The notes under the pieces were generated by a model. That model made no database searches. It saw nothing but the letters and a program-made list of their open reading frames with translations, and was not told the origin of the DNA. From Aspergillus flavus (Eukaryota; Ascomycota; Eurotiomycetes; Eurotiales; Aspergillaceae), in NCBI RefSeq assembly GCF_009017415.1, contig NC_092406.1:3844001-3908000 (forward strand): 64,000 nucleotides of DNA, in the 5' to 3' direction. The first letter of the stretch is position 1; each line of letters opens with the position of its first letter. Positions 48,542-58,371 of this stretch are shown one piece after another. The translations under genes were made by a program, and so were the position numbers.

Positions 48542-51500
48542 ATGGACGACTCAGTTCCTGATACCCCGGTTAGCGATAAAAAAGTCATTCACAATACGCC
48601 GCCCGGGAAAGAAGAGGAAGGATATGAGACTGTCGCCACTGTTCCGCTGCCAAACTTTCAACAACCCGCAACCCAGTCGCTGACTCCGGCGACCCAACGC
48701 TTAACACAACCAACACAGATCATAGAACCGCCCTATTCTGCGAAGGGCAATTCAGTCATTCAAGTTGCTGCGTCTTCCCCGCCCGGTCCTACATCGTCTC
48801 CTTCTCGTCCTGCCTTGCCCGGCGGTCGCCTTGCCAGCGCAATGGCGCCCAGCGGTACCCAGTTCCGCCCCCCTGCGGTAGGCCCTGCGAAGCGTGCGCC
48901 GGTAATAGATCTTGAGGATGACGGTCCAACGTACCGCGGAGGGTCTTCGGACGACGACGACATTCAAATGATAAGCAGCACTGACATCAAGCCGTCCTTG
49001 TTTGCCAAATCTTCACGGAACCCCGAAAAGGTTCTGGACTCACCGGGAAGCGCAACAAATTCTTCATTCGACCGATTTAAAGAGATCACTGCGTCTGCCG
49101 TCTATAACCCCTCGAGCGCAAAACGTCCTGCAGCTCAAATGGACCCTGTACCAAAAGGGACTGCGGTCAAGAAGCCTCGGCAGGATGGGCCTTCCCGTGC
49201 ACAGCCTGTGGAGCTGGATATATCGTCTTTACATGATATTGAAGACTATCAATTGAGGGCCAAGGTAGAGAAGATGCAAAGAGTGATACCTCAAAAATCT
49301 GTCAAAGCTTGCATGCAAGCTCTTTTAACGAAGCGTGGCAATTACGACGATGCTTTGGATTATCTGGCTAGCATGGTTGAGGATGAAGCAGATGGACGAG
49401 CTGACTTGTCAGACGATGAATTGGCTTTTAATAAAAGAGCCTCTCCCGTTGCGCCGGCAAAGCAGCAGATCAAAGCTCGAGGAACTATTCAGAATAAATG
49501 GGCTGCGATGCGCCTGGACAATCGCAACACCCCGAAGGCACCTGCGCAACCGTCCGACGAAGAATCTAAACCAAGGAGGCGGTTAATCAGGGGGCCAAAG
49601 ACCCGTGTGTCTTCTCCGAGTCCAGATCGCTTAGAGTCCCCTCCGAAAAAGAAGACCGGCCGACTTGTTCAAGGACGCAAGCATCCATCACCCGAACCTT
49701 CAGAACCCGAAGCGTCCATGTCCGACGACTCAGATTCCGGTGTAGAAGCCATTACAGAGGGTGAGAGCGCATTGGAAACGAAGGTTCTCAGGTTCTTCAA
49801 TACATGCAATGTCCTTGACCTTGCCGACATTGCCGCAATCACCGAAGATGTTGCGAAAGTCATAATTTCCAACCGACCTTTTGCATCTCTGGATGAGGTA
49901 CGCGTCGTCACTGCGCCTACGACGGAGCAAACCGCGAAGCCAAAGGGTAGCCGGGGGCGTAAAACGCCCAAGCCAATTGGTGATAAAATCGTGGATAAAT
50001 GCATGGATATGTGGGTTGGGTACGAAGCTGTCGATTCGTTAGTGGCAAAATGTGAGGCGCTTGGAAAGCCGATTGCATCGGAAATGAAGAAGTGGGGTGT
50101 CGATATCTTTGGAAAGCGTGATGGGGAATTGGAACTGACATCTATCGACCCCGGTGCATCGCATGATTCTGGCATCGGTACTCCTGCCAGTCAGCGTTCA
50201 GAGGATGATAGTGATGGCCCTGCGACTGTCTCCCGTAAAAGCCGATTCATATCCCAGCCTGGTATCATGCGCGAAGACTTGAAGATGAAGGATTATCAAA
50301 TCGTCGGAATCAATTGGTTGTCGTTGCTCTTCGAGAAAGAATTGAGCTGTATTCTGGCGGACGATATGGGTCTCGGAAAGACTTGCCAGGTCATTGCGTT
50401 TTTGGCCCATCTGTATGAGAAGGGCATCAAGGGACCGCACCTCATCGTCGTGCCTTCGTCCACAATCGAAAACTGGCTTAGAGAGTTCCAGAAGTTCTGT
50501 CCAACCCTCTCCGTCATGCCATACTACGCTGGCCAAGCCGAGCGAGCAGTGATTCGCGAAACGATCGAAGACAACAGGGATAGCATCAACGTTATTGTCA
50601 CTACGTATACCATTGCCAAAGCCAAGGTTGATGCACACTTCTTGCGCAACATGGACTTCAGTGTTTGTGTGTATGACGAGGGACATATGCTCAAGAGTTC
50701 TACATCTGTTCTCTATGAGAAATTGATCAGAATCCGGGCTCGCTTCAGGCTTCTTTTAACAGGTACACCACTCCAAAACAATCTCCAAGAGCTTGCCTCT
50801 CTTCTGGGCTTTATCCTCCCGAAGGTTTTCCAAGAGCGCAAGGAAGAGCTTCAAAATATCTTTGCAAACAAGGCGAAGACCGTGGATGAATCCCACTCTG
50901 CCTTGCTTTCCGCACAACGCATCGAAAGAGCAAAATCAATGCTTAAGCCTTTTGTGCTGCGACGAAAGAAACACCAGGTCATTGATTTGCCTCCCAAGGT
51001 TTCTAAAGTTGAGTATTGTGAATTAAACGAGTCCCAGAGGGAAATTTACGAACATGAGCAAGAAGAGGTCCGTAAGCTGTTAGCCGACCGAGCAGCTGGC
51101 AAGAAAACTGGCAACAAGTCTGCAAATATCTTGATGAAGCTACGTCAGGCAGCTATCCATCCATTGCTCTACAGGCGTCACTACAAGGACACTACTTTGA
51201 GCCGTATGGCCAAAGCTTGCCTCAAAGAAGAGCAGTGGTCCCTGTCAAATCCGGACATCATTTTTGAAGAGCTACAGGCATACAATGACTTCGAATGTCA
51301 CACTATGTGTGTGAACTATCCCAAGTCGCTTGGGAAGTTTGCGCTGAAAAACAATGAATGGATGGATTCGGGTAAAATCGATAAACTTTGTGAACTTCTG
51401 AAGCGATTCAAGGAAAACGGTGACCGTACTCTGATATTCTCCCAGTTCACTATGGTGATGGATATCCTCGAACACGTCCTTGAAAACCAGCACCTTGGTT

Positions 51501-51922
51501 TCGTTAGACTTGATGGCCGTACGAACGTCGAGGATCGCCAGTCTATCCTCGATGCATTCCATGAACGTACAGATATCCCGGTGTTCCTCCTCTCCACAAA
51601 AGCCGGTGGCGCAGGTATCAACTTGGCCTGTGCCAACAAAGTGGTGATCTTCGACTCGAGCTTCAACCCCCAGGAAGACGTACAAGCCGAGAACCGCGCC
51701 CATCGTGTGGGTCAAACGCGCGAGGTGGAAGTCATCCGACTTGTTACCAAGGACACAATCGAAGAACAGATCTATGCACTGGGACAAACGAAGCTGGCTC
51801 TCGATCAAGCCGTAGCAGGCGAAGATGCCGCCGAGTCGAAGAAGAGTGAAGAAGCAGGCATGAAGGCGGTAGAGGATATGCTCATTGCCGGCTCAGGTGG
51901 AGAGAAACATAGCTCTTCATGA
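48542..51922 (+). CDS. Fun30-type SNF2 chromatin remodeller, 1126 aa, intronless
   Basis: An ATP-driven nucleosome remodeller of the Fun30/SMARCAD1 (S. pombe Fft) group, which acts in silent chromatin and DNA-end resection in the nucleus. A single exon runs from ACCATGG to TGA. The N-terminal 500 residues are mostly disordered, acidic and Ser/Pro-rich. They include a CUE-like helix set at about 240-277 (KVEKMQRVIPQKSVKACMQA, GNYDDALDYLA) that may bind ubiquitin. The ATPase core starts near 582. Walker A is DDMGLGKT (about 607). Motif II is DEGH (about 712). Motif III is LLTGTPLQNN (about 737). The second lobe has STKAGGAGINLA (about 1017) and RAHRVGQTREVEV (about 1053). All motor motifs are intact. 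The lack of introns is unusual beside its neighbours. DEGH rather than DEAH is normal for this subfamily as I recall. Confidence 0.93.
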   Translation: MDDSVPDTPVSDKKVIHNTPPGKEEEGYETVATVPLPNFQQPATQSLTPATQRLTQPTQIIEPPYSAKGNSVIQVAASSPPGPTSSPSRPALPGGRLASAMAPSGTQFRPPAVGPAKRAPVIDLEDDGPTYRGGSSDDDDIQMISSTDIKPSLFAKSSRNPEKVLDSPGSATNSSFDRFKEITASAVYNPSSAKRPAAQMDPVPKGTAVKKPRQDGPSRAQPVELDISSLHDIEDYQLRAKVEKMQRVIPQKSVKACMQALLTKRGNYDDALDYLASMVEDEADGRADLSDDELAFNKRASPVAPAKQQIKARGTIQNKWAAMRLDNRNTPKAPAQPSDEESKPRRRLIRGPKTRVSSPSPDRLESPPKKKTGRLVQGRKHPSPEPSEPEASMSDDSDSGVEAITEGESALETKVLRFFNTCNVLDLADIAAITEDVAKVIISNRPFASLDEVRVVTAPTTEQTAKPKGSRGRKTPKPIGDKIVDKCMDMWVGYEAVDSLVAKCEALGKPIASEMKKWGVDIFGKRDGELELTSIDPGASHDSGIGTPASQRSEDDSDGPATVSRKSRFISQPGIMREDLKMKDYQIVGINWLSLLFEKELSCILADDMGLGKTCQVIAFLAHLYEKGIKGPHLIVVPSSTIENWLREFQKFCPTLSVMPYYAGQAERAVIRETIEDNRDSINVIVTTYTIAKAKVDAHFLRNMDFSVCVYDEGHMLKSSTSVLYEKLIRIRARFRLLLTGTPLQNNLQELASLLGFILPKVFQERKEELQNIFANKAKTVDESHSALLSAQRIERAKSMLKPFVLRRKKHQVIDLPPKVSKVEYCELNESQREIYEHEQEEVRKLLADRAAGKKTGNKSANILMKLRQAAIHPLLYRRHYKDTTLSRMAKACLKEEQWSLSNPDIIFEELQAYNDFECHTMCVNYPKSLGKFALKNNEWMDSGKIDKLCELLKRFKENGDRTLIFSQFTMVMDILEHVLENQHLGFVRLDGRTNVEDRQSILDAFHERTDIPVFLLSTKAGGAGINLACANKVVIFDSSFNPQEDVQAENRAHRVGQTREVEVIRLVTKDTIEEQIYALGQTKLALDQAVAGEDAAESKKSEEAGMKAVEDMLIAGSGGEKHSSS

Positions 51923-52799
51923 GAGCGTGTCCCTGGCGATTTCATAGACTTGAGTATTAACCATCTTTACAAAAGCCCAACAGTTCGAGAACGTTTGGGC
52001 CCGTGCAGCAAACCCTCCAAAGACTATAGGGGCCTGCCGATTGCATTTCGTTTCTTTCTTTCCTGATTCAACATGCTCGACTGTACTTTTTGCTAAATCT
52101 GTGTTTGCATCGCCGTTGTATTAGCGATTTTATTTGTCTGCACATTTTCATGGGATACAACTTGCCTTTTGAGTGTGATGATAGCCGTGCTCTTACTGTC
52201 ACGGTTCGCACTCGATATCTTGGTTGTATCTGATCTTGTTTGGACGCATTTGTCGTGCCACAATGGAGTTAGCAACATCTTGGGGTTGTGTTGGCTGTTT
52301 TGACTTACCAGCCTCTTTTTGTTTTTTGTTTTTCGTCTTTTCGCATTTCTGATGCTTTTTTGCTTATAGAGACGGGAGTATGAACTGGTTGTTTAGAGTT
52401 TATTACATCATGAGCACTAATAGATCAAAGAAAATGATCTGATTGATTCTATTACCTCGTTGGCAATGCCATTCATTTCAGACATGTACGATACGATTGA
52501 CTCGGGAATGCCAGGGGTGGGGAATTTAATATATCGGAATAGTATGATGAGATCCATGAATTTGATATAATCGTGTATGTACCGTTGAAATCAGACGTCT
52601 TCAACCGACTGGATTTTATCATACCGGGGGAATCTATAACTATGAACACCAAAGAATGATCCGAGAATTCAACACCATTTAATGCGGTCAAGACAATAGT
52701 AGAAAAAGTGAGGCGCAAATAAGAAGAGTAAGGAGGAACTATAATAGGGACTTTCAATCATTATGAGACTGGAGTTGGGAGAAGAGCCTATCCCCAAGC
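51923..52799. other. Convergent 3' flanks
   Basis: Between the Fun30-type gene (plus) and dus2 (minus). It is T-rich at about 52310-52370. Short frames at 52093-52278 and 52473-52757 are not supported. Confidence 0.6.
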
Positions 52800-54158
52800 T
52801 CATGCGGCGACTTCCTGTTTCTGGGATGGCTGAGAAGCTGATTCAGGAATATCGGGATTGGCCCCGGCCTCCTTCTCCTCAGGCTTCGTCTTCGTAGGGG
52901 TAGGGAAGGAGCTAGTACGAATTGGTCCCACACCGCTGGTAGCGGGGGACGTGGATTTGGGCCTTGAAGCACCACTGGCTGCTCGAGCGGTTTCGTTATT
53001 CTCAATCGCGTTCTGGACAGCTTTGTTTCGTGTCTCTTCCTTGAAGAAAGCTGATTTTCCCGTGAGGTTCAAAATTTCATCGACTTGGAGCGCAGCTGGC
53101 ATGAGGTCGTCGAACCTCAGGATGTGGCAGTAATCGGCATAGCTCTTGGCGCCCTTTGCGTCCTGAAACTCTTTGTTCTTGCCCGGGATCATGACATTCA
53201 GTAGAAACTTGGTGTTACCGAAGCGATTCTCCGACTCGAGACAGAACTTTAGGTAAGCATGAACGACTTCTCTGAATGGAAGCAAACCTCCATCTGCTTC
53301 GCTTTGGAAACAGGAAGGATTGGCCTCAGCAGATGTTGCAATCATGGCTCCATCTACGCCAAACTCTTCCATCAAAGCCAGCCCCTGGTCACGGGAGGTC
53401 ACATCGCCATTCATGAGGCATGCGACACCAGCGTCATGGCAGATGTCGCGTATCATACGTAGCTGTTCGCGGATTGCTCGTTCGCGAGGACGCATGGCTG
53501 GTGTTCGGCAATGGACCGTCAAGCCTGTAATGCCTGTTTTGACAAGCCTTGAGACCAACGCCTCTGTAATCTCCGGCTTTTCAAGGATGCGGATCTTCAC
53601 GGAGATACCAATTTGATAAGGTTCGCCAATCTCGCGGACTAGCGCCTCTAGAATTGAAACCAGTTTATCAGGTGTCCGTAACAAGGCCGCACCCATACCG
53701 CCGCTTGTACTGAATGGTTTCGGACATCCTGAGTTCACATCTATACCAGCAACATCACCAGCGACCACTTTGGCGGCTTGCACAGCGAGCTCGGGCGAGG
53801 CTGTACCGAGTTGGAATATGAGTTTCCCCTTCTCCCGCACCGGATCAAGGCGGTAAATCACCGATTCCTGAGGTGCTGCTTCGGTGCGACCACCGTTCGA
53901 GGGCAGCCTCGTATATTCAATGCATCCGTTTCGAGGGTTCACGCGGCGAGAGGCACCGGCGAGCGCACGATCAATCGTTTCGGGACCCCAGACAAGATCT
54001 GCACCATATTTAAGGGCTGTAAGGCGCGAAGGTAATTCTCCCGATCGGACCATCGGCGCTAGGACTATTTTGCCACGATAGTCGACCCCGTTGGCGGGGA
54101 TGGGAACGCGAGGTGGTGTAGTGAGCGAAGTCATTGCGGAGCGGAGAAATCTGAGCAT
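52800..54158 (-). CDS. dus2: tRNA-dihydrouridine(20) synthase, Dus2/Smm1 type, 452 aa
   Basis: A flavin enzyme that reduces uridine 20 in the D-loop of tRNAs to dihydrouridine with NADPH. Single exon. The TIM-barrel start is YRGKIVLAPMVRSGELPSRL. The segment LKYGADLVWGPETIDRAL follows. The catalytic cysteine lies in DVNSGCPKPFSTSGGMGAAL. FMN and tRNA contacts are suggested by ISVKIRILE, LTVHCRTPAMRPRERA and CLMNGDVTSRDQG. The last 90 residues are a low-complexity Pro/Ser/Lys tail not needed for the fold. The start could be 54158 (MLRFLRSAM) or the next ATG at 54134 (MTSLTTPPR); the first adds eight residues. There is no double-stranded-RNA domain as in the animal Dus2. Confidence 0.9.
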   Translation of the reverse strand: MLRFLRSAMTSLTTPPRVPIPANGVDYRGKIVLAPMVRSGELPSRLTALKYGADLVWGPETIDRALAGASRRVNPRNGCIEYTRLPSNGGRTEAAPQESVIYRLDPVREKGKLIFQLGTASPELAVQAAKVVAGDVAGIDVNSGCPKPFSTSGGMGAALLRTPDKLVSILEALVREIGEPYQIGISVKIRILEKPEITEALVSRLVKTGITGLTVHCRTPAMRPRERAIREQLRMIRDICHDAGVACLMNGDVTSRDQGLALMEEFGVDGAMIATSAEANPSCFQSEADGGLLPFREVVHAYLKFCLESENRFGNTKFLLNVMIPGKNKEFQDAKGAKSYADYCHILRFDDLMPAALQVDEILNLTGKSAFFKEETRNKAVQNAIENNETARAASGASRPKSTSPATSGVGPIRTSSFPTPTKTKPEEKEAGANPDIPESASQPSQKQEVAA

Positions 54159-55286
54159 AGCATACTTCAACGGAAAAGCGACCTGTAATGGGGGTTGTCT
54201 GTTTGGTCGTGATCGACTCAGACGGTCAAGAAATCGACTTCGTGGGCGTTCGTATAGTTAAGTCATGGAGTAGTTCATTATCCTTGGAAGGCGGAGGGAA
54301 AAAGTCTATATCACGTGAAGATAGACGATAAGTTAAAAATTTCCTTCGCATTCTTTTCGCTCGGGTATTGTGACGGGTATTGCATATTACCGGGCGGTAC
54401 CTGCCAAGTAAATAGGGGTCAAGAGCAGTTATCACCTCTACTTTGTAGAAGGGACTGGTATACACTTAAGTGAACTGTCCCAACACTTCTATTTTCCAGC
54501 TATTATCTGCGAGACTCCAATCTTCCCATTGCGAAGTCAATCCCACTAGTGCATTGGCACTTTATTCCAGTGTCTGACAGGAGGAATACGAAGGGAACTA
54601 TGCACGTGACAACCATGCTGATGGCGCCATTTCAGGCGTTCAGGCATCAACGCCAAAAAACCCTAAACGCTGATTCTTTGTACTTTAAGATTTGAGGTCC
54701 CACTCTGTGCGAGAAGAAGAGGAAGATCCGATTATATATTGGATGTTCATACCAAATGAGGCTGAATTTGTTGGATAAGACGGTCCTGGGCTCTCTCGAA
54801 GGCAACCCAGCAACCAAGAGTGGGAGCGGGACCAGTATAGTGGAGCAAATCCATAGGATTGATTCACCGGGACGGCCATTGACAATGGAATTGACCAGGC
54901 ACTCTCGTCTCAACTCCCCTTTTTGCCACAAGAAGATTTTATAGAGAGAGAATCTAGTCTAAATGGGTTACTATCGTTGAGAGTCCACCAGAACAGCCAT
55001 TGAACATAAACCGAAGAATTTCTAAATCATATACTCCGTAGATGTGTATAGATAGTGAAGATTATTTACATTGTTGAATAATCGTGACCCTCTTGGCAAC
55101 ATACATAGCAACGAACCTCGGAATGGCTTCCCGGCACCGATTTTCTTCCCGGCAATTTCCCTCTCCTTTAAATCTTCACAAGACAAGCCGAGCATAGAAC
55201 TGCGATTGCAGAGCAAGACTACCGGTATTTAAAGTTCCAATTGAGCCGGCAGAGACGGGTTCTTGCAGCTTCTTTTCCCGCAACCA
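54159..55286. promoter_or_regulatory. Divergent region (dus2 / pyrophosphatase)
   Basis: About 1.1 kb. Frames on both strands at 54647-54944 and 55022-55426 are short and unsupported. One TACTCCGT motif occurs near 55029. The promoter of a strongly expressed pyrophosphatase gene is expected at its right end. Confidence 0.4.
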
Positions 55287-56710
55287 ATGTTCTTAGGGTC
55301 GTCATCCACCAGTCTCGTTTCCAGACTGCGCACAGCTCCATTAAACCGATTGTCCACCGCCTCTCCGATTGTCGCCCGCGTATCACGCACATCCGCAACG
55401 TTGGCTCCCCCCACTAAACAAGCCACCCCTCCTTCCTCTTCCTCTCCCTTCTCTCTCCTCTCTTCTTCTTCTTCCTCTCCTTCATCTGCCGTTTTGTCTC
55501 CTTCATCCTTCTCCCCTTCCCCCCGAGTTGCTCATTCGGCTTCGTCCGTAACAACTCGTGCAGCTTTAATTTCTCGACACCTTTCTTCGTCCGCTACCCC
55601 GCCGCAGTCGCCCACCATGTCTTACACCGTTCGCAAGATCGGCCAGGCCAACACCCTGGAGCACCGTGTCTACATCGAGAAGGATGGCCAGCCCGTCTCT
55701 CCCTTCCACGATATTCCTCTCTACGCCAACGAGGAGCAGACTATCCTTAACATGGTCGTTGAGATCCCCCGCTGGACCAACGCCAAGCAGGAGGTATGGG
55801 GACGGAAGCACTCAATATCGCAAAGTACGGACGCTGATTACGTATGAAGATCTCCAAGGAGGAGTTCCTCAACCCCATCAAGCAGGATGTCAAGAAGGGC
55901 AAGCTCCGTTACGTCCGTAACTGCTTCCCCCACAAGGGTTACCTCTGGAACTACGGTGCCTTCCCTCAGGTATGTTTCGCATTGCTAAAGATGCCACCTG
56001 ATTCCGTCCGTTAACGGTTTGCTTTAGACCTGGGAGGACCCCAACACTGTCCACCCTGAGACCAAGGCCAAGGGTGACAACGACCCTCTCGATGTCTGCG
56101 AGATCGGTGAGCTTGTCGGCTACCCCGGTCAGGTCAAGCAGGTCAAGGTCCTTGGTGTGATGGCCCTTCTTGATGAGGAAGAGACCGACTGGAAGGTCAT
56201 CGTCATCGACGTCAACGACCCTCTGGCTCCTAAGCTCAACGACGTTGAGGATGTTGAGCGCCACCTGCCTGGCCTCCTCCGCGCCACCAACGAGTGGTTC
56301 CGTATCTACAAGATCCCCGATGGCAAGCCCGAGAACCAGTTCGCTTTCTCCGGCGAGTGCAAGAACAAGAAGTATGTTTTATAACTCACGTCTTACTAAA
56401 TGTTGTATGATGTCTAATACTCGTACCAGGTACGCTCTCGAGGTTATCCGCGAGTGCGCTGATGCTTGGGAGAAGCTCATGACTGGAAAGTCTCCCAAGG
56501 GCGAGATCAGCACGTAAGTGTACATCCTCCTCCGTGCGAAGGCAAGCCATGCTGACCAGATTCTATAGCAAGAACGTCTCCGTTGCGAACTCCACCGACC
56601 GTGCTGAACCCAGCGAGCTTGCCGCCATTCCTCAGGGCCAGAACCTCCCCCCTGCCCCTATTGATGGCAGCGTTGACAAGTGGTTCTTCATCTCCGGTGC
56701 TGCTGTGTAA
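55287..56710 (+). CDS. Inorganic pyrophosphatase; 398 aa from the first ATG, 288 aa from the second
   Basis: Hydrolyses pyrophosphate to two phosphates and so pulls biosynthetic reactions forward. Exons: 55287-55793, 55850-55969, 56028-56371, 56430-56513 and 56569-56710. The family-I signature is [20 protein letters not shown], with its metal-binding aspartates. [15 protein letters not shown] and [20 protein letters not shown] are also typical. The cytosolic start is ATG 55617 ([20 protein letters not shown]) in a CACCATGT context. The frame stays open upstream to ATG 55287 and gives a 110-residue extension rich in Ser, Arg, Leu and Pro with no Asp or Glu ([20 protein letters not shown]...), as in mitochondrial presequences. 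Two products from one gene are therefore likely (inference). Intron 1 ends at GAAG, just before ISKEEFLNP. Confidence 0.93.
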
Positions 56711-57135
56711 ATTGATACCAACTAAAGTAAATAAAAGTCCCACAATCTTGGATTCGACTAATGAGCGAGTCCACATAATATTCTCGTTATTTTCGTTGTT
56801 TGTCCTGCCCTCATTACCTTACAACTTCCGCTAAGCATCAAGAGGATGTACTTGCGATGCTATCTTATAGTTCGTAGATTTGGCTCTCAAAACCACCACA
56901 AGATGGAGACATTAGATAATGCGAACAAGCACTTCTCAAAATGCAGCATCCCTCGATGGCTAGGTAGTATATACACAAAGTAACGGTATCATAATGCTTT
57001 CGATGACTTCCCCGGCAACTCAACCGCTTCACAGCTGCGGCGTAAAAGTACAAAAAGTCCCGATCTCCAAGCGCCATAGGCGGACCCTAAAATCAACCAC
57101 GATAAAACAAACGGATATGCGTACAAGAAACTCAG
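56711..57135. other. Convergent 3' flanks
   Basis: Between the pyrophosphatase gene (plus) and the mL53 gene (minus). Nothing seen. Confidence 0.6.
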
Positions 57136-57456
57136 TTAACCCTTCAAGCTCTCCTCTCGTTCGATAGCCCGTCCCACGCGCGCAATTTCCTCGATGACAT
57201 CGCCGATCTTCAGCTGGCGCTTTCCGACCTCGATCTTAAGTTCCTTCCCTCCTTTGAAGCCCACTGTTACCTCGGGCTGTTGTGTGGAGACACGCGGGAG
57301 TTGGTTAACCTTGATATCGATGTGTGTAGGACTGGATGCCGGGGCGGTATTGGGATTGCGGAGGATAGAAAGTAGAATCCTGCAGGGGCGGGAGGACTTA
57401 GAGAACGGGTTGAAGCTTGTGCGGAGAGTGGTGATCGTCTGGACAGGAATAGTCAT
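57136..57456 (-). CDS. Mitochondrial large-subunit ribosomal protein mL53 (yeast Mrpl44), 106 aa
   Basis: Structural protein of the mitochondrial 54S subunit. A single exon with a true ATG at 57456. The start TIPVQTITTLRTSFNPFSKS is followed by SRPCRILLSILRNPN, the conserved block of the family, and then VTVGFKGGKELKIEVGKRQL. The length agrees with the family (about 100). The N-terminus is basic and free of acidic residues, as for an imported protein. I recognise the family from memory with fair confidence. The ORF ends a little over 400 nt from the pyrophosphatase stop. Confidence 0.75.
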   Translation of the reverse strand: MTIPVQTITTLRTSFNPFSKSSRPCRILLSILRNPNTAPASSPTHIDIKVNQLPRVSTQQPEVTVGFKGGKELKIEVGKRQLKIGDVIEEIARVGRAIEREESLKG

Positions 57457-58371
57457 CTTGAAGAATTGGACCCGATCTCGTTGGATCGGAGAGCTTGAGC
57501 AATTGGAGGTCTGTTGGATCAGATCAGTTGGGTGTCCTACAATTGATTCGTCGGATAACTGACTTTTGCGCGCGGCTTTGGCTTTTCAGTTCAATTTCAA
57601 TAGTATGAGAACTCAATGTTATGGATATCTTCGATTTTGCAACGTCAATGATGGGAATTAACGGCGTATTTGCGGTTGTATATCAAACCCGAGAAAATTA
57701 CCTCGACTTTCTCCAGGGACCGGGAAGCGGAGGAATGTTTGGTGTTTGACGGAGATGCAAACATTGATTGGATGATCTATCCCTGCAAGCGGTCGCCCAT
57801 GTAAGTATCACCTGGCAGAATATTTTGAACACTCCATTAATTGCATCGTTGAATTGTGTATCTTTTGTATCGCTCAGAGTTTAGCCGTCGAATCCAACCA
57901 AAAATGGCTTCTTTCGATACTCTAAAATCTTGCTAGAGTCTGTACAGCTTTGTCTTTCATACAAGCTCATTCTTGATCGAAAAATTCTATTTCTCGTAGA
58001 GTTACAATTATCAAACTATACCAGCGACGAAGTCTTCTCCACGGTCGGCGTTCTCAAGGTCTAACCAGCGCTACCCTTATAGACCGCCTTCCTAGATAAA
58101 CACCGCCTTCTTTTTCGGATATAGTCAATTGTTCCTGGACCGATGACGCTGCGGCCAGATTGGCCGTATTGATGGAATTGTGTCTTCTACTGCTAGCATA
58201 ACCTTTGCTATTTTGTGGTACACTTAACTTCCGAAGCTGGCGCAGGGCCTCTAGAGGGCTGGTTGAAATAAATTCGATTATATGCCCGCCAGAATACCGC
58301 CACGACTGGTCATACCAACCTATCTGAAACCGCCGAATGATTACAACATCGCTCTGCACGCTACCTTGAAT
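57457..58371. promoter_or_regulatory. Divergent region (mL53 / sec20)
   Basis: About 0.9 kb. A 113-codon minus-strand frame at 58054-58395 overlaps the sec20 start and has no recognisable features. An upstream ATG at 58282 is in frame with sec20. Confidence 0.4.

Noticed and set aside
58282..58371. Upstream in-frame ATG as the start of Sec20
   Set aside because: The 30 added residues do not look like the Sec20 N-terminus, while ATG 58372 begins the coiled-coil domain directly.
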